A stretch of DNA of 38,779 nucleotides from Spirochaetota bacterium (GTDB taxonomy: Bacteria; Spirochaetota; Spirochaetia; Treponematales; UBA12059), in NCBI GenBank assembly GCA_029548805.1, contig JAKPMS010000119.1:1-38779 (forward strand). The letters run 5' to 3'. Positions within the stretch are counted from its first letter, which is position 1, and every line of letters begins with the position of its first letter. Below, one piece after another: positions 8,914 through 18,178 of the stretch. The position numbers and the translations under genes are program-made. The notes beneath the pieces are model-generated. The model had not been told where the DNA came from. It was given only the letters and a program-made list of their open reading frames with translations, and ran no database searches.

Positions 8914-10115
8914 AACAGCCCGCTGTCTTCCGTACTGCCAGCTGCCGAAGTTCTGCTTTCTGCCCTGGCTTTAAGCGAAGCTGCCCCCGGGCTGGAAGCT
9001 TTGGTATTTGCATCGGCTGCCTTAACGGGCTCCGCAGCTTTGGGTTGTTTTTCAGCTCTGCTGTCAGTCTTGTTGTCAGCTTTGCTTGAATCGGGGAAAA
9101 AAATGGCCCTGACTTTTTGTTCCAGTTCAGCGGCAAGGTCGGCATTTTGTTCCAGGGTGGTTTTTACATTCTCTCTGCCCTGCCCCAGCTTTTCTTCTCC
9201 ATAAGTATACCAGGCTCCTTTTTTATCTACTATGCCGCACTTGACTGAAGCATCCAGCAGGCTGCCGGATGCCGACAAGCCTTTGCCAAAAATTATTTCC
9301 AGCTCCACCCTTCGGAAAGGTGGCGCAACCTTGTTTTTTACCACTTTAACCCTGACCTTATTGCCTATTGCTTCGTCATCGCCTTTTTCTATTGTTTCGA
9401 TACGCCTTACCTCAAGCCGCATGGATGAATAAAACTTGAGTGCATTACCTCCGGTGGTGGTTTCAGGGTTCCCGAACATTACACCAATTTTCATGCGGAT
9501 CTGGTTTATAAAAACCAGAATTGTTTTGGATTTGGACAGGCTTCCAGTCAGTTTTCTTAAAGCCTGGCTCATAAGTCTGGCTTGAAGGCCTACATGGGCA
9601 TCGCCCATATCACCCTCTATTTCCGCCTGGGGCGTCAGGGCTGCCACTGAATCAATTACAATTATATCAACAGCACCTGAGCGCACCAGCGACTCGGCTA
9701 TCTCCAGAGCTTGTTCTCCGTTATCGGGCTGTGAAACCCATAATTCATCAGTATTTACGCCAAGGTTTTTTGCGTAAACAGGGTCCAGGGCATGTTCGGC
9801 ATCTATAAAGGCCGCTATCCCTCCCTTTTTTTGTGCTTCCGCTATGGCATGCAGGGCAAGGGTTGTTTTGCCGGATGATTCCGGGCCATATATTTCTATG
9901 ATGCGCCCCCTAGGGTAACCCCCAATACCCAATGCTTCATCCAGCAAAATGGAACCGGATGGTATGGAATCTATGGTCAGGGTTCTGCTGCTTTTGCCAA
10001 GCTGCATAAGTGAACCCTGGCCGTACTGTTTTTCTATTTGCAGCCGGGCAGCTTCCAATGCCTTAAGCTTCTCATCTGCGCTTTGTGTACCATAATCGAT
10101 TTCTGTTTTTGCCAT
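8910..10115 (-). CDS. recA: Recombinase A
   Basis: RecA forms the DNA strand-exchange filament. All landmark motifs are present: Walker [10 protein letters not shown], the RecA signature [21 protein letters not shown], Walker [11 protein letters not shown], loop L1 [10 protein letters not shown] and loop L2 near [13 protein letters not shown]. The core ends near residue 335. The roughly 65-residue C-terminal tail is rich in Ala, Lys and Ser with a few acidic residues (ends TEDSGLF), longer and more basic than in E. coli. ATG 10115 has GGGAGG six bases upstream. A 213-nt gap with several hairpins separates it from lolE, so recA probably starts its own operon, running through folK and scpAB. 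Confidence 0.98.
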   Translation of the reverse strand: MAKTEIDYGTQSADEKLKALEAARLQIEKQYGQGSLMQLGKSSRTLTIDSIPSGSILLDEALGIGGYPRGRIIEIYGPESSGKTTLALHAIAEAQKKGGIAAFIDAEHALDPVYAKNLGVNTDELWVSQPDNGEQALEIAESLVRSGAVDIIVIDSVAALTPQAEIEGDMGDAHVGLQARLMSQALRKLTGSLSKSKTILVFINQIRMKIGVMFGNPETTTGGNALKFYSSMRLEVRRIETIEKGDDEAIGNKVRVKVVKNKVAPPFRRVELEIIFGKGLSASGSLLDASVKCGIVDKKGAWYTYGEEKLGQGRENVKTTLEQNADLAAELEQKVRAIFFPDSSKADNKTDSRAEKQPKAAEPVKAADANTKASSPGAASLKARAESRTSAAGSTEDSGLF

Positions 10116-10172
10116 AAAGTCCTCCCGTACTATAACGCGCAGAAGCGCATTGCCGCTTTCAATTTGCCTGAT

Positions 10173-10229
10173 GGGAAGCTATAAAAAGCCTATGGTTTTT
10201 AAAAAACCCTGGATTTATTTAAGCTTCCC
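10173..10229. repeat. Nested inverted repeat upstream of recA
   Basis: Outer arms GGGAAGCT (10173-10180) and AGCTTCCC (10222-10229) enclose a perfect inner palindrome of GGTTTTT and AAAAACC around one A (10194-10208). A further small hairpin, AAAAC-gctat-GTTTT, lies at 10244-10258. It sits between the lolE stop and recA and may fold as a processing, terminator or repeat element. I cannot say which. Confidence 0.5.
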
Positions 10230-10263
10230 TGCGTCTTAGGCCGAAAACGCTATGTTTTTGAAT

Positions 10264-10299
10264 GGAGACCTATCAAAACTGGGGTTTTTACAGGTCCCC
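10264..10299. repeat. Diverged copy of the GACCTCTAAAAACT hairpin repeat
   Basis: GGAGACCTATCAAAACT, two bases, then GGTTTTTACAGGTCCCC form a 36-nt imperfect hairpin. It has the same length and layout as the right-hand hairpin of the element at 21222-21331. It lies just downstream of lolE and could end that transcript. The shared sequence implies a dispersed genomic repeat family. Confidence 0.6.
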
Positions 10300-10328
10300 T
10301 GATATAATAACCCAGAGCATTTAGCTTG

Positions 10329-11630
10329 TCACCTTCTCTTGAAACTTTCTTGAGGTGAAAGGGATCCGGCTTTTTTGGCAGGCCCTAAAGAAGCCAGAAA
10401 TGAAAGCAGAATGGTCAGGCAGGCAATGATTATTATGTTTCCGATGTTAATTTCTACAGGTATGCGGTCCAGGTAATAAGCTGGATCCAGCAGCTTGTGA
10501 TCGGCCATATCCATGGACGGACTAAATCCTTTGAACAGCTGCCTGCCAGCATTTCCGGCTTTTTCTATCAGGCCAAGTAGCCCGTTAATGTTAATGCTTA
10601 CCAGTATGCCCCCAATGCAGCCTATAAAAGCCCCTGCCGCGCCCAAAACAGTGCCACCCATTGCAAAAATCCAATGTATGTCCTTGGGCATAGCACCTAC
10701 GCTTCTTAACAATGCTATTTCCTGTTGACGTTCCTGGACCATTGTAGTAAGCGCACTGGAAATATTAAAGCTGGCTACAGCTACGGTAACTGCCATTATT
10801 ATCAACAGCATGGTTCTGGTGCTGGCCAGGGATTCAAACAGATTGCTGGCGACTTCTCGCCAGGCCAAAATGGAATAACCATTTGGTAAAACATCCATGG
10901 CTGCTTCTTTGGCTGCAAAAGCATTTTTAAACGGGTTCCCGGCTTTAATTCCTACAAAACTTAACACTGTTTCTTCCGGAAGGTTTTTTTCTACATAATC
11001 CTGTTTTAACAATAACCATTGGGCGTCAATTTCCCTGTATCCGGCAGATACTATGCCTTTTACATACAACACAAGAATTTTGGGCAGCATGGAGCCAGAA
11101 GCTGTTCTTTTTACACTGACCAGGCTTATTATGGATCCTGGTTTAACGGCCAGTTTGTCTGCCAATGCCTGCCCTATAAGGGCATCGTTGGGGCGCTCCA
11201 ATGTCAGGGAGCCATCATGAAGCCTAAGGTATTCCCTTGTTGCAGGGTGGTCCAAAAAACCCTGTTCCAAACCTCTTACAGAAACACCTTCGCTTTTACC
11301 GTCAGTAAAAACAATACCCAGGGACTGGGATTCTATCCAGGCTCCGCTTATTTCAGGGCTGGCTTCCAGCAGCGCTTTTGCATCCTTGAGCTTGTGTCCG
11401 GGATGGGCCTTGACCTGGGCATGATAGGTGGCCAGCTCTATGTATCTTGCGCTTATTCCCTGGATCATGCCATCGGCAACCTCCATTACGGTAATGAGGG
11501 GTATCAAGCCAAGGGATATGCTCAGTATTGCGCCAGCAAGGGCTTTCCTGGCCAGGTCTTTGGAGCCGCCGGGGCTTTTTCGGCCGGCAAACAAGATGGC
11601 AGCAACAAAGCCGCGTGACAAAAATGTCAT
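10329..11630 (-). CDS. lolE: Lipoprotein-releasing ABC transporter permease, LolC/LolE family (second copy)
   Basis: The 433-aa protein has the FtsX/MacB-type layout: one N-terminal helix (about 30-50), a large periplasmic domain (about 55-255) and three C-terminal helices starting near MLLIIMAVTVAVASFNIS. The cytoplasmic loop QERQQEIALLRSVGAM is the typical ATPase-coupling site of LolC/E permeases. With LolD and the other permease it should lift outer-membrane lipoproteins from the inner membrane. ATG 11630 overlaps the lolD stop by ATGA. The LolC and LolE names for the two permeases are assigned by position only; their sequences do not settle it. Confidence 0.85.
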   Translation of the reverse strand: MTFLSRGFVAAILFAGRKSPGGSKDLARKALAGAILSISLGLIPLITVMEVADGMIQGISARYIELATYHAQVKAHPGHKLKDAKALLEASPEISGAWIESQSLGIVFTDGKSEGVSVRGLEQGFLDHPATREYLRLHDGSLTLERPNDALIGQALADKLAVKPGSIISLVSVKRTASGSMLPKILVLYVKGIVSAGYREIDAQWLLLKQDYVEKNLPEETVLSFVGIKAGNPFKNAFAAKEAAMDVLPNGYSILAWREVASNLFESLASTRTMLLIIMAVTVAVASFNISSALTTMVQERQQEIALLRSVGAMPKDIHWIFAMGGTVLGAAGAFIGCIGGILVSININGLLGLIEKAGNAGRQLFKGFSPSMDMADHKLLDPAYYLDRIPVEINIGNIIIIACLTILLSFLASLGPAKKAGSLSPQESFKRR

Positions 11631-12307
11631 TCCGGAACCAGGCTTCCATCTGTCAGTACAAACCGGGTGCCAGCTCTGGCAGCAAGGTTTGTATCATGAG
11701 TTACCAGTATGAGCGTGGTATCCAGGCTGTCTGCCATGTCAAACAACAGCTTTTCCACCATCATGGCGCTTTGCCTGTCAAGGTTTCCTGTTGGCTCGTC
11801 AGCCAGGATTATAGCAGGCCTGTTTATAAGAGCCCGGGCCAATGCCACTCTTTGCCGCTCGCCGCCGGACAGTTTGGCCGGCAGGTGATGCAGGCGATCA
11901 GACAAGCCAACCGCATTCAGCAGCTCTTTTGCTTTGCTTTCTGCATCGGATTTTTTTCCTGACAACATAAAAGCTGGCAACATGGTGTTTTCTAGTGCGC
12001 TGAAATCCTTTAAGAGATAATGAAACTGAAACACAAAACCCACTGTAGCCGCCCGGTATTTGGCAAGCAGCTTTTCATCAGCATGGACAAGGTCCAGTCC
12101 CGCCACTTCCAGCGTTCCGGAACTGGGCCTGTCAAGGCCTCCCAGAATTGACAAAAGGGTGCTCTTGCCGCAGCCGCTTGGGCCGGTAATGGATATCTGC
12201 TCCCTTTTGCGAACGCTTAAATCCAGGTTTTTTATTATTTCCAGGTTTTCTGCTTCACTCTTAAAAGTTTTATTCAGCTGCTTGCAATAAATTAATAAAT
12301 CATTCAT
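11627..12307 (-). CDS. lolD: Lipoprotein-releasing ABC transporter ATPase
   Basis: This 226-aa ATPase belongs to the MacB/LolD type. It has Walker [11 protein letters not shown]-loop FVFQFHYLL, signature [15 protein letters not shown], Walker [13 protein letters not shown] and the switch histidine in [22 protein letters not shown] and the short length fit LolD closely. It drives the LolC/LolE permeases encoded on both sides. It overlaps lolC by 8 nt and lolE by 4 nt, consistent with a fixed complex stoichiometry. Confidence 0.92.
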   Translation of the reverse strand: MNDLLIYCKQLNKTFKSEAENLEIIKNLDLSVRKREQISITGPSGCGKSTLLSILGGLDRPSSGTLEVAGLDLVHADEKLLAKYRAATVGFVFQFHYLLKDFSALENTMLPAFMLSGKKSDAESKAKELLNAVGLSDRLHHLPAKLSGGERQRVALARALINRPAIILADEPTGNLDRQSAMMVEKLLFDMADSLDTTLILVTHDTNLAARAGTRFVLTDGSLVPE

Positions 12308-13592
12308 TACGTAATACCTCCGAAGGCATTATGCGGCTAAATTTTGAACAGGCTGCCAGGGCAGCCAAAACAGCTGACAAGGCTCCGGACAAGGCTATGA
12401 ACAAAACTTCTTTATAGGCCAGGCTTACAGGCACCCTGGTAATATAAAAATATGACGGTGAAAATATCTCAAAAGCACGGCCCCTGCCGCCCAGTAAATG
12501 ATAAACAAGAGCTGCCACATTTTCTATAGCCCCAAAAACATAGTTTATATTAAAAGAAAACAAAAGCCCCAATATTAGCCCTGCAGAAGCTCCGCCAACA
12601 CCGGCGGTAAGTCCATCCAATATGAATACCTTTTTCAAATCCATGGAATTTGCACCAATAGCTTTAAGTGTTGCTATGTCTTCTGTCCTGTTAAAAACCG
12701 TTTTTCTCATGGAATGAAAAATGTTTACACCAACCACTACAAATATAAGTCCTATCAGCATTATCATTATGGTTTTTTCCATTCTTAAAGCCCCGAAAAA
12801 GGACCTGTTATATACACGCCAGCTGAGCAAATGGTCAAAGCCCTGTTTTTCCAGCCAGCTTTTTGTTGACATGTCAGCATACCTGTCATGCAGCTTTAGC
12901 CCAACGCTCCAGCCTTCTGTCGAACCCAGCCCTTTTGAGGAACTATGGTCTATAAAAGCCAGGCCAGAGTCAAACTCGTAATAGCCGGAATTGTAAATTC
13001 CGCTGACTGCAATATCCAGCATGTCAAAGGCAAAGCCTTCTTCTTCATCACTGCTAAGTTCCAGTACGGACACAGTGTCTCCGACCCTTAAGTTCAATTG
13101 TCTGGCCAATTCCGATCCCAGGCATAAGCCCTTTCCAAAAGAACCGGCCCTGATTTGAAGCAGTTTGGCAAAACCCGGGTCCGCGTCAAAGATATTGTCA
13201 GGCACAACTTTAATTCTTGCAGCTCTTGTTTTGCCTTTGCTGCCAGTTACAAGGGTTCTTATGTCAACAAATGGAGTTGCAGTGATCACAGGCCTTTTTC
13301 TGGTTCCGTACAGGTTTTTGCCATTTTCCAGCTTTAGGATTTTTTGTGCATAATCCATGGCTTCAGAAAATGATGCATTGCCGGACAGTTCGCTTCTTAG
13401 GTGAAAGCTGTCCAGTTCCAAAACCGCATCTATAAAGCCTTTTTGAAAACCGTTCATGACAGCCATAACGGTCAACAGGGCAGCAACCCCTACTGCAATG
13501 CCGGCAGCTGCAGGAACCAAAGAAGGCCCCGAGTTTTTTCCGGGCCTGAACCATCGTAGCGCTATATAAAGCGTCCAGCTTTGTTTTTTCAT
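12300..13592 (-). CDS. lolC: Lipoprotein-releasing ABC transporter permease, LolC/LolE family (first copy)
   Basis: The 430-aa permease has the N-terminal LolC/E pattern YIALRWFRPGKN, then a first helix with GIAVGVAALLTVMAVMNGFQ. A periplasmic domain follows, then three C-terminal helices beginning near IMLIGLIFVVVGVNIFHSM. The coupling loop reads NRTEDIATLKAIGAN. The ORF track starts at a TTG (13595), but ATG 13592 directly follows and overlaps the upstream stop by one base (TGATG), with GGAAA upstream. It is one of two different LolC/E permeases flanking lolD, so the complex is probably a heterodimer. Confidence 0.88.
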   Translation of the reverse strand: MKKQSWTLYIALRWFRPGKNSGPSLVPAAAGIAVGVAALLTVMAVMNGFQKGFIDAVLELDSFHLRSELSGNASFSEAMDYAQKILKLENGKNLYGTRKRPVITATPFVDIRTLVTGSKGKTRAARIKVVPDNIFDADPGFAKLLQIRAGSFGKGLCLGSELARQLNLRVGDTVSVLELSSDEEEGFAFDMLDIAVSGIYNSGYYEFDSGLAFIDHSSSKGLGSTEGWSVGLKLHDRYADMSTKSWLEKQGFDHLLSWRVYNRSFFGALRMEKTIMIMLIGLIFVVVGVNIFHSMRKTVFNRTEDIATLKAIGANSMDLKKVFILDGLTAGVGGASAGLILGLLFSFNINYVFGAIENVAALVYHLLGGRGRAFEIFSPSYFYITRVPVSLAYKEVLFIALSGALSAVLAALAACSKFSRIMPSEVLRNE

Positions 13593-14701
13593 CAATAATT
13601 TCCGGTTCTTATAATTTTGCCGTCCCTTATTATCTCTTCTTTGGTTTTTTTCCCGTCAGAGTAGTAAAGCCTGGCTGCCAGTTTTTCGCTTTCATAAATT
13701 TCTTCATAAACAACTTCGTTTGATTCATAAAAACTTATTTTTTGAAGCTTGCCATTTACAAATAGCCTTGTCTTTTCCTTTTCATGACTGTCATCCTGCA
13801 AATAGCTATGTTCTGTCCGTAAGGTATTTGCTCCTTTTGTTACAAGCTTGCATACAAGGCGCCTATTACTGTCATATTGGTATTCTGAAGTTTCTTCAAG
13901 TTTGCCATTTACAATTGTTTGCTGCATAGCAGGCAACGCAGCAGAACCCAAATCGCTGGTATATTTTGTAATTATCCGTTTGCCGTTTTCTTCCAATATG
14001 CTTTCTGCAAGCGCTCCGTCCAACCATTCATTTTTTTCCAGGGACAAAAGCCTAGAAGCTTTATAGACGGACTTTTCTGCTAGATGGCCATTTTTATCAT
14101 ATGCATATACCACTACTCCGTCATCCGTCATGTTCCACTGCAGGCTCAAAGCCAAGCTGGCCTTGGATTGGCCGTAGGAAACGGAATTGTTGTCATCTAT
14201 TGATACAAGCTTCCCATCCGCCGAATAGCGGTATTGCGTTATATAAGTCTTGCCGTCCTTTAGCTTTTCTTTTTGCAGCAAGCTGAAGCCTTCATAAATA
14301 TAGCGGATTTCTTCTATGCTGCCGTCATCCAGAAACAGTCTTTCTTTTTTTAGATAACCCTTTTCGTCATATTGTTTTTCTTCGTTAATAATTCCGTTTT
14401 TCTCTTTTGTTTCCTGTTTTAACCTGGCATTGGGTCCGTAAATGCTGATTGTTTTTTCAATTTTAATTCCGTCTTTGTATAGTACCACAACAGTCTCATT
14501 GTCAACTCCGGTTTTGTACTTGCTAACACTGGCTTCGTAACCTAGGCCCGTCATGCTTGCCTGTTTTTCATATAAAAAACCGGCTGCATCGGAACGGTAC
14601 CAGGTATTTGCAGGCTGAGAATACACATTCATTGCGGCAATCAGAAAACAAGCTATAAGGGAAAGTAAAGTTTTTTTAAATTTGAATATGCCTAAAGTCA
14701 T
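13592..14701 (-). CDS. Secreted protein with YD/MORN-like repeats, function unknown
   Basis: I do not recognise a named family. The 369-aa product starts with a signal peptide (KKTLLSLIACFLIAAMNVYS, then QPAN). It is otherwise a series of short beta-hairpin-like repeats with Y-D-x-x-G patterns (QYDEKGYLKKE, YRYSADGKLVS, YAYDKNGHLAEK, YQYDSNRRLVCK). Such patterns recall YwqK/MORN-type and RHS-like YD repeats and usually form surface or periplasmic beta structures. There is no lipobox, so a lipoprotein is unlikely. It overlaps ftsY by ATGA and lolC by one base, so it is made with the lipoprotein-sorting genes and may act in the envelope; that is inference. Confidence 0.7.
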   Translation of the reverse strand: MTLGIFKFKKTLLSLIACFLIAAMNVYSQPANTWYRSDAAGFLYEKQASMTGLGYEASVSKYKTGVDNETVVVLYKDGIKIEKTISIYGPNARLKQETKEKNGIINEEKQYDEKGYLKKERLFLDDGSIEEIRYIYEGFSLLQKEKLKDGKTYITQYRYSADGKLVSIDDNNSVSYGQSKASLALSLQWNMTDDGVVVYAYDKNGHLAEKSVYKASRLLSLEKNEWLDGALAESILEENGKRIITKYTSDLGSAALPAMQQTIVNGKLEETSEYQYDSNRRLVCKLVTKGANTLRTEHSYLQDDSHEKEKTRLFVNGKLQKISFYESNEVVYEEIYESEKLAARLYYSDGKKTKEEIIRDGKIIRTGNY

Positions 14702-15570
14702 CGTGTAAAACCAAGAAAATCATCAAGGTATTTATCTGGATCAAAAGCTTTTATGTTTTCATAGCCTTCGCCATCGCAAATAAAAGCAGTGGGCAGGCCC
14801 AAGCGCCTGGCTATGGCCAAAGTCATGCCACCTTTGGCGCTGGAATCATATTTGGTAAGTATTATGCCATCCAAAGCTACGGCAGCATTAAAAGATTCAG
14901 CCTGGGCCAACGCGTTTTGGCCTGTGGTCGAATCCAATACCAAAAGGCGTTTGTACAGCTTTGCATCGGCCTTTGCAGCCACTATTTTATCCATTTTGCC
15001 CAGTTCTTTTATAAGATTTTGCCTGTTGTGCATACGCCCTGCCGTATCCGCTATTACCAGATCGCTGCCATCTGCAATGGCCGAATCCATAGCGTCAAAC
15101 AAAACGGCTCCTGCATCAGAACCTCTTTCCTGTGCAACCACCCTTATACCCAGGCTTTGCCCATGAAGTCTTAACTGGTCAATGGCTGCTGCCCTGAATG
15201 TATCTCCGGCTGCCAGCACGGCCTTTTTTATTGCTTCGTTGTCTATCCAGTATTTTGCCAGTTTTGCGGCAGTACTGGTTTTTCCGACACCGTTTACACC
15301 CAAAAGCATGACCACATTGAGTCTGCCCCGTATTGGAGTGATATCCGCCGCCAAGGCATAGGAAGCAAGCAGATTTTTTAATTCTAGTTTTGCTCCCTCT
15401 CCGTTTTTTATGCCTTTTTTGGCGCATTGCTCCCTAAGAATTGAAACCGTTTCATCGGCAAAATGTGCGCCAAAATCGCCTTCTACAAGCAAATCGGCCA
15501 GGTCATCCCAGCTATCATCCGTAATAAAATTTATGCCAAGGAGTTTTTTTATTCTGTCTCCTAACTTCAT
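14698..15570 (-). CDS. ftsY: Signal recognition particle receptor FtsY
   Basis: FtsY is the membrane-associated GTPase that docks SRP-ribosome complexes at SecYEG. The 290-aa protein lacks the long acidic A domain of E. coli FtsY and begins with the helical N domain (WDDLADLLVEGDFGAHFA). The G domain follows: GVNGVGKTST (G1), GDTFRAAAIDQL, DTAGRMHNRQNL (G3), TKYDSSAKGG (G4, with Tyr where Leu is usual) and the final AFDPDKYLDDFLG. ATG 15570 has AGGAG seven bases upstream. It sits between the PEGA gene and the YD-repeat gene in a tight minus-strand operon. Confidence 0.96.
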   Translation of the reverse strand: MKLGDRIKKLLGINFITDDSWDDLADLLVEGDFGAHFADETVSILREQCAKKGIKNGEGAKLELKNLLASYALAADITPIRGRLNVVMLLGVNGVGKTSTAAKLAKYWIDNEAIKKAVLAAGDTFRAAAIDQLRLHGQSLGIRVVAQERGSDAGAVLFDAMDSAIADGSDLVIADTAGRMHNRQNLIKELGKMDKIVAAKADAKLYKRLLVLDSTTGQNALAQAESFNAAVALDGIILTKYDSSAKGGMTLAIARRLGLPTAFICDGEGYENIKAFDPDKYLDDFLGFTR

Positions 15571-15598
15571 GTTGCTTCTCCTGTCATAACTTTAATGT

Positions 15599-17050
15599 TC
15601 ATTGCGCAAACGATATGTACTTGGCAAGCTTGATTCCAGCATTTACGGCGCCAGCCAGGGTCAGCGCCGAGGAAACCCAGAAAGCAGCCTGGTAAAAGTA
15701 AAAACTTGTTTCAAGCGAACTGTATGTTGTGTTATGGCTGTAGTCTTGCGCCGCGCCGTAAAGGGTATAATACTGGGTCTGGAAAAGACCGGCAGACAAA
15801 ACCGTAGCCGGAAGTGAAAGGACAAAAAGGCCAAGAGCTTTGTAAAAAGCGCTTTTTTTTACTTCGTAACGCTCGTCAAAACTGGAACTTTCTTTTTTGT
15901 CCAGCCTGATTTTTTTTTGCATAGGGCCCGAGTTACCATTCAGAACCAATTGCATGCTTTCATAATTGTCAAGACTCAGACGCAACAGTCCAGCTTGGGT
16001 AATTCCGGCCAATACAAGCGGAGTTTGCCCCATCAAGAGTCCATCCAGATAAACAGCAGCTCCTTCCGGTTCGCTGTCCAGTTTCAGGTCTACTCCCTTA
16101 AGGGCTTCCAGCTTTACAGTAATGTCTTTTTCATCGCCGGGCAAAACGGCTGTTCTAATTTCCTCTGTTTTGTAACCCCTTGCCTCAAAACGCAGATGCA
16201 GGCTGACAGGTTCAAAAAATATGGCAGATTTTGAGTTATATGGCAGGCCGTTAATCTCAAGCCGGGAGCCGGGGGGATCCGTAAAAAATTTCAGGCGCGA
16301 ATAAGCTTTTCCGCTTACAGCTATAGTAAGAGCTTTGGATATTTCGTCTAGCATTTCCTGAAAACTGTTTTCTGAAGCATAGTTCTCGTATTCCCAAATA
16401 TCCGCATCCATGAATGTGCTATACAAGCTGACGCTCACTACATATATATTTGCAGCCAGCCTTACTTCTCCGTATACAAGAAAGTCAATTTTTTCCTGCC
16501 TGGCTTTGCTTTGCCGCTCGTCCCGGTTCCAGTATGGCAGAAGGCCCTGGGGGCTTTGATACAGCTTCAATTCCCTGATAATCATGTTTTCGTACAAGTC
16601 TTCTGCTGCCATATTGCCCGACAAAAAACTGTCCAGTTTTTTTTTGGCTTCCCCGACTTTTTTTTCTGACTGCTTAAGCTCCAACTGCTGTCTGCCAAAC
16701 ATACGCAAGCTGACGGCTTTTATATCCCTTTCTGTTTTTGCGCTGCTGACAGCCTTGCGCAAGCCTTCTTCTTCTATCAGATTTTGCTTAGACGAATAGG
16801 CAAGGTATTCCTCCGTTCCGGTATGACGAATACTGGAAAGCTCGAAATGCTTAGCAAGTTCGTTTCTTAAATGCCCGGGGATCAGAAACCCCAACGAATC
16901 GCCTGCCCCGTCTCCCCTTTTAAACTCGGAAAAAGCGATAAGCATTGGCTCTGCCATTAATGGCGTTTGCAAAAAGGCAAATATTAGGGTGAACAGCAGC
17001 ATTGCATATTGTTTGCCGCCATAACCCTGTTTATGCTTCGTCATCATCAT
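15599..17050 (-). CDS. PEGA-domain membrane protein
   Basis: This envelope protein of about 483 aa has a signal sequence (AMLLFTLIFAFLQTPLMA, then EP). A helical N-terminal domain (about 30-200) follows, then two PEGA-type beta domains. The first has FTDPPGSRLEINGLPYN; the second has LDSEPEGAAVYLDGLLMGQTP. Two C-terminal membrane helices close the protein. PEGA domains are surface-layer-like modules, often cell-wall or carbohydrate associated; no enzyme is implied. The track start at 17098 adds residues overlapping prfB. I prefer one of the three ATGs at 17050-17044, or ATG 17002 right before the hydrophobic core; none has a strong ribosome site, so the start is uncertain. It overlaps the 3' end of prfB. 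Confidence 0.8.
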   Translation of the reverse strand: MMMTKHKQGYGGKQYAMLLFTLIFAFLQTPLMAEPMLIAFSEFKRGDGAGDSLGFLIPGHLRNELAKHFELSSIRHTGTEEYLAYSSKQNLIEEEGLRKAVSSAKTERDIKAVSLRMFGRQQLELKQSEKKVGEAKKKLDSFLSGNMAAEDLYENMIIRELKLYQSPQGLLPYWNRDERQSKARQEKIDFLVYGEVRLAANIYVVSVSLYSTFMDADIWEYENYASENSFQEMLDEISKALTIAVSGKAYSRLKFFTDPPGSRLEINGLPYNSKSAIFFEPVSLHLRFEARGYKTEEIRTAVLPGDEKDITVKLEALKGVDLKLDSEPEGAAVYLDGLLMGQTPLVLAGITQAGLLRLSLDNYESMQLVLNGNSGPMQKKIRLDKKESSSFDERYEVKKSAFYKALGLFVLSLPATVLSAGLFQTQYYTLYGAAQDYSHNTTYSSLETSFYFYQAAFWVSSALTLAGAVNAGIKLAKYISFAQ

Positions 17051-18162
17051 CAGCCAAAACTGTACCGCCCTTCCACAGAAAGTGCAGATACGAATCAATA
17101 AACGGATCTATTTCGCCATCCATGACTGCCTGTATGTTTCCTGTGGAATATTTTGTTCTGTGATCCTTGACAAGAGTATAGGGCTGAAAAACATAGGATC
17201 TTATTTGAGAGCCCCAGGCTATCTCTTTTTTGTCTCCCATGAATTTTTCGTTTTCTTTTTCCTGTTCTTTCTGATAAATGTCGTACAAACGGCTTTTTAA
17301 AACTTTCATGGCAACATCTTTGTTCTTGTGCTGGCTTCTTTCGTTTTGGCAGGTTACCACAATACCGGTGGCCAAATGTGTAATGCGTACCGCACTGTCG
17401 GTTTTGTTCACCTTTTGTCCGCCAGCTCCCCCCGCCCTGTATGTATCAATCCTTATATCCTCCGGCTTGATATCCACTTCTATTGTGTCATCCAATACGG
17501 GAAACGCGGATACACTGGCAAAGCTGGTATGCCTTCTGGCATTTGAATCAAACGGGCTTATGCGTACAAGCCTGTGGACACCTGTCTCTCCCCTCAAATG
17601 GCCATAGGCATAAGCGCCGTCAATTTCCAGGGTGACGCTTTTGATGCCGCCTTCAGCTTCTATCAGGTCGATTATTTCGCTTTTATAGCCCTTTAATTCG
17701 CACCACCTGACATACATTCTGTACAACATGCTGGCCCAGTCACAGGCTTCGGTTCCTCCGGATCCGGCGTGAATGGACAAAAAAACGGAAGCCTTATCCG
17801 CTTCTCCAGTCATCAGTTCAAGAGTAAGGGCTGTATCAAAAACTTTTTTTAGTCCTTCCAGATTGTCCCTTAGCTCCTGTTCCATGGACGCTTCGTTTTC
17901 CAGGATTGCCAGATTGTAAACCTCGTCCAGAGCTTCTGCAGAATGCTTCAGGTTTTCCCAGGTTTCCAGCCTTTTTCTGAATATTTTGAGTTCGGCCATA
18001 ACTTTTTCTGAACGCTTTTGGTCAGACCAAAAGCCAGGCTCCGAACTTTTGGCTTCGTTTTCTGCAATGCGTTTTTTTAAGGTATCAGCGTCAAAGACGC
18101 CCCCAAATATCCAGTATTTCTTCTTTTAACCCTTCGATATCCGAACTCAAATCTTCAAGCAT
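17031..18162 (-). CDS. prfB: Peptide chain release factor 2 (programmed +1 frameshift)
   Basis: RF2 ends translation at UGA and UAA. The track shows only a 322-aa piece from an internal ATG (17999). The true gene starts at ATG 18162 with AAGGAG upstream and reads MLEDLSSDIEGLKEEI up to CTT followed by an in-frame TGA. A +1 slip at CTTTGAC continues as DADTLKKRIAENEAKSSEPGFW and joins the track frame. The total, 1132 nt, is 377 codons plus one, exactly as a single +1 shift requires. The stop-codon recognition motif SPF is in RISPFDSNARRHTS, and the catalytic GGQ is in AGGAGGQKVNKTDSAVR. The Cas2-like gene ends 16 nt upstream. Expression is autoregulated by RF2 level, as in other bacteria. Confidence 0.97.
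18090..18104 (-). promoter_or_regulatory. prfB: prfB +1 programmed frameshift signal
   Basis: On the minus strand the site reads GGGGG, CGT, CTT, TGA, C. The Shine-Dalgarno-like GGGGG sits three bases before the CTT slip codon, the same spacing as in E. coli prfB (AGGGGGTATCTTTGAC). Low RF2 lets the ribosome slip past the UGA and make more RF2. Confidence 0.95.
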
Positions 18163-18178
18163 AATAGCTCCTTGACAA

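Noticed and set aside
10116-10180. LexA/SOS box before recA
   Set aside because: The GCGC-ttct-GCGC dyad does not match a known SOS box; left as an unexplained palindrome.
17031-17999. Track start of prfB at 17999
   Set aside because: It is an internal Met; the gene begins at 18162 and is joined by a +1 frameshift.
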